This document shows positions 42,254 to 42,457 of a stretch of DNA of 42,457 bases, piece after piece. Source of the DNA: an uncultured Bacilli bacterium (GTDB taxonomy: Bacteria; Bacillota_I; Bacilli_A; RF39; UBA660); assembly GCA_934140575.1 (NCBI GenBank), contig CAKPBJ010000012.1, positions 1 to 42,457 of the forward strand, read 5' to 3'. Each line of letters begins with the position of its first letter. Position 1 is the stretch's first letter. A program made the translations under genes and the position numbers. Under the pieces are notes generated by a model. It saw nothing but the letters and a program-made list of their open reading frames with translations. It searched no databases and was not told where the DNA came from.

Positions 42254-42276
42254 AGTAAGATTTTCTTACTTTTTTT
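42252..42276 (+). terminator. intrinsic terminator after dut
   Basis: AAAGTAAGA (42252-42260) pairs with TCTTACTTT (42264-42272) around a 3-base loop, and the T-run continues to 42276. It overlaps the stop codon. The remaining 180 bases to the window end show no gene. Confidence 0.85.
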
Positions 42277-42457
42277 CATTTTATATAAACTTATTTTTTG
42301 TGGGATTTTTTTATAGTGGTTTTAAAAAATTATAGTAAGTGGTTTTTCTATTTTTTATGCTTTGTACTATATTAATTTAGTAATTTGGTCATTTGCGATT
42401 AGTTTTATTATTTGATAGAGTCTTTTTTCGAAGGAGATGATTTTATTAAACTATTAG

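Noticed and set aside
42277..42457. Possible gene piece at the window end (a reverse-strand frame of about 27 codons, and a GAAGGAG near 42430)
   Set aside because: The reverse frame is bounded by stops on both sides with no start or RBS, and the frame after GAAGGAG stops at once. No gene can be supported.
1..42457. Reassigned genetic code as in Mycoplasma
   Set aside because: TGA ends several clear genes (rlmN, prpC, the Nudix gene) and tryptophan in conserved motifs is TGG.

Overview
The window is very AT-rich bacterial chromosome with tightly packed genes, nearly all on the + strand. It looks like a spore-forming member of the Bacilli, close to the Erysipelotrichia or Mollicutes-related gut lineages. 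Supporting this are a serine tRNA ligase leader of the T-box type, spoVS and cotE spore genes, PASTA-kinase and RsgA gene order like that of Bacillus, and a SerRS of the variant form common in low-GC gut Firmicutes. TGA is used as a stop and tryptophan is TGG, so the code is standard, unlike Mycoplasma. No tRNA, rRNA, CRISPR array or intact transposase was seen. No gap between genes reaches 300 bases.

Layout. 1-1260: a small sigma factor gene of different codon flavour next to the 3' remnant of a D-Ala-D-Ala carboxypeptidase gene (dacF type). 1300-3600: a membrane-anchored SGNH-like protein without catalytic residues, paired with a VanW-domain protein. 3640-13540: spoVS, a zinc-ribbon membrane protein, a T-box-controlled Nudix-serS operon, a ydjGHI-like membrane-stress set, an ankyrin protein whose promoter sits inside nested inverted repeats, miaB, a YlbF/YmcA-family gene and an inverted phospholipase-C-like gene. 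13600-18400: cotE, a DUF3419-like protein, rpsP-khpA, and uppS-cdsA-rseP. 18400-29200: small membrane proteins, priA, fmt, rlmN, prpC, prkC, rsgA and rpe in the Bacillus order, but with def and rsmB absent and unknown membrane proteins in the gaps. 29240-33200: cell-envelope proteins (a disordered membrane protein, a 3D-domain protein, a GH25-like SH3 protein). 33270-37950: tex, an S66 peptidase, a metal exporter and a nitroreductase. 38020-42250: a Crp/Fnr-type regulator divergent from nrdD-nrdG, a deoxyribosyltransferase-like gene and dut, forming a deoxynucleotide supply cluster.

How it fits together. The blocks spoVS...miaB-ymcA-cotE, uppS-cdsA-rseP and priA-fmt-rlmN-prpC-prkC-rsgA-rpe are ancestral Firmicutes gene orders with insertions and losses. 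Intrinsic terminators are abundant and often contain the stop codon. In two places the next promoter lies inside the terminator stem. Several promoters are of the extended -10 type (TGnTATAAT) without a clear -35. The most interesting signals are the catalytically empty SGNH protein, the nested-repeat promoter of the ankyrin gene, the terminator/promoter/RBS overlap at 30236-30284, the operator placed at about -41.5 before nrdD, and the truncated dacF beside a foreign-looking sigma gene.
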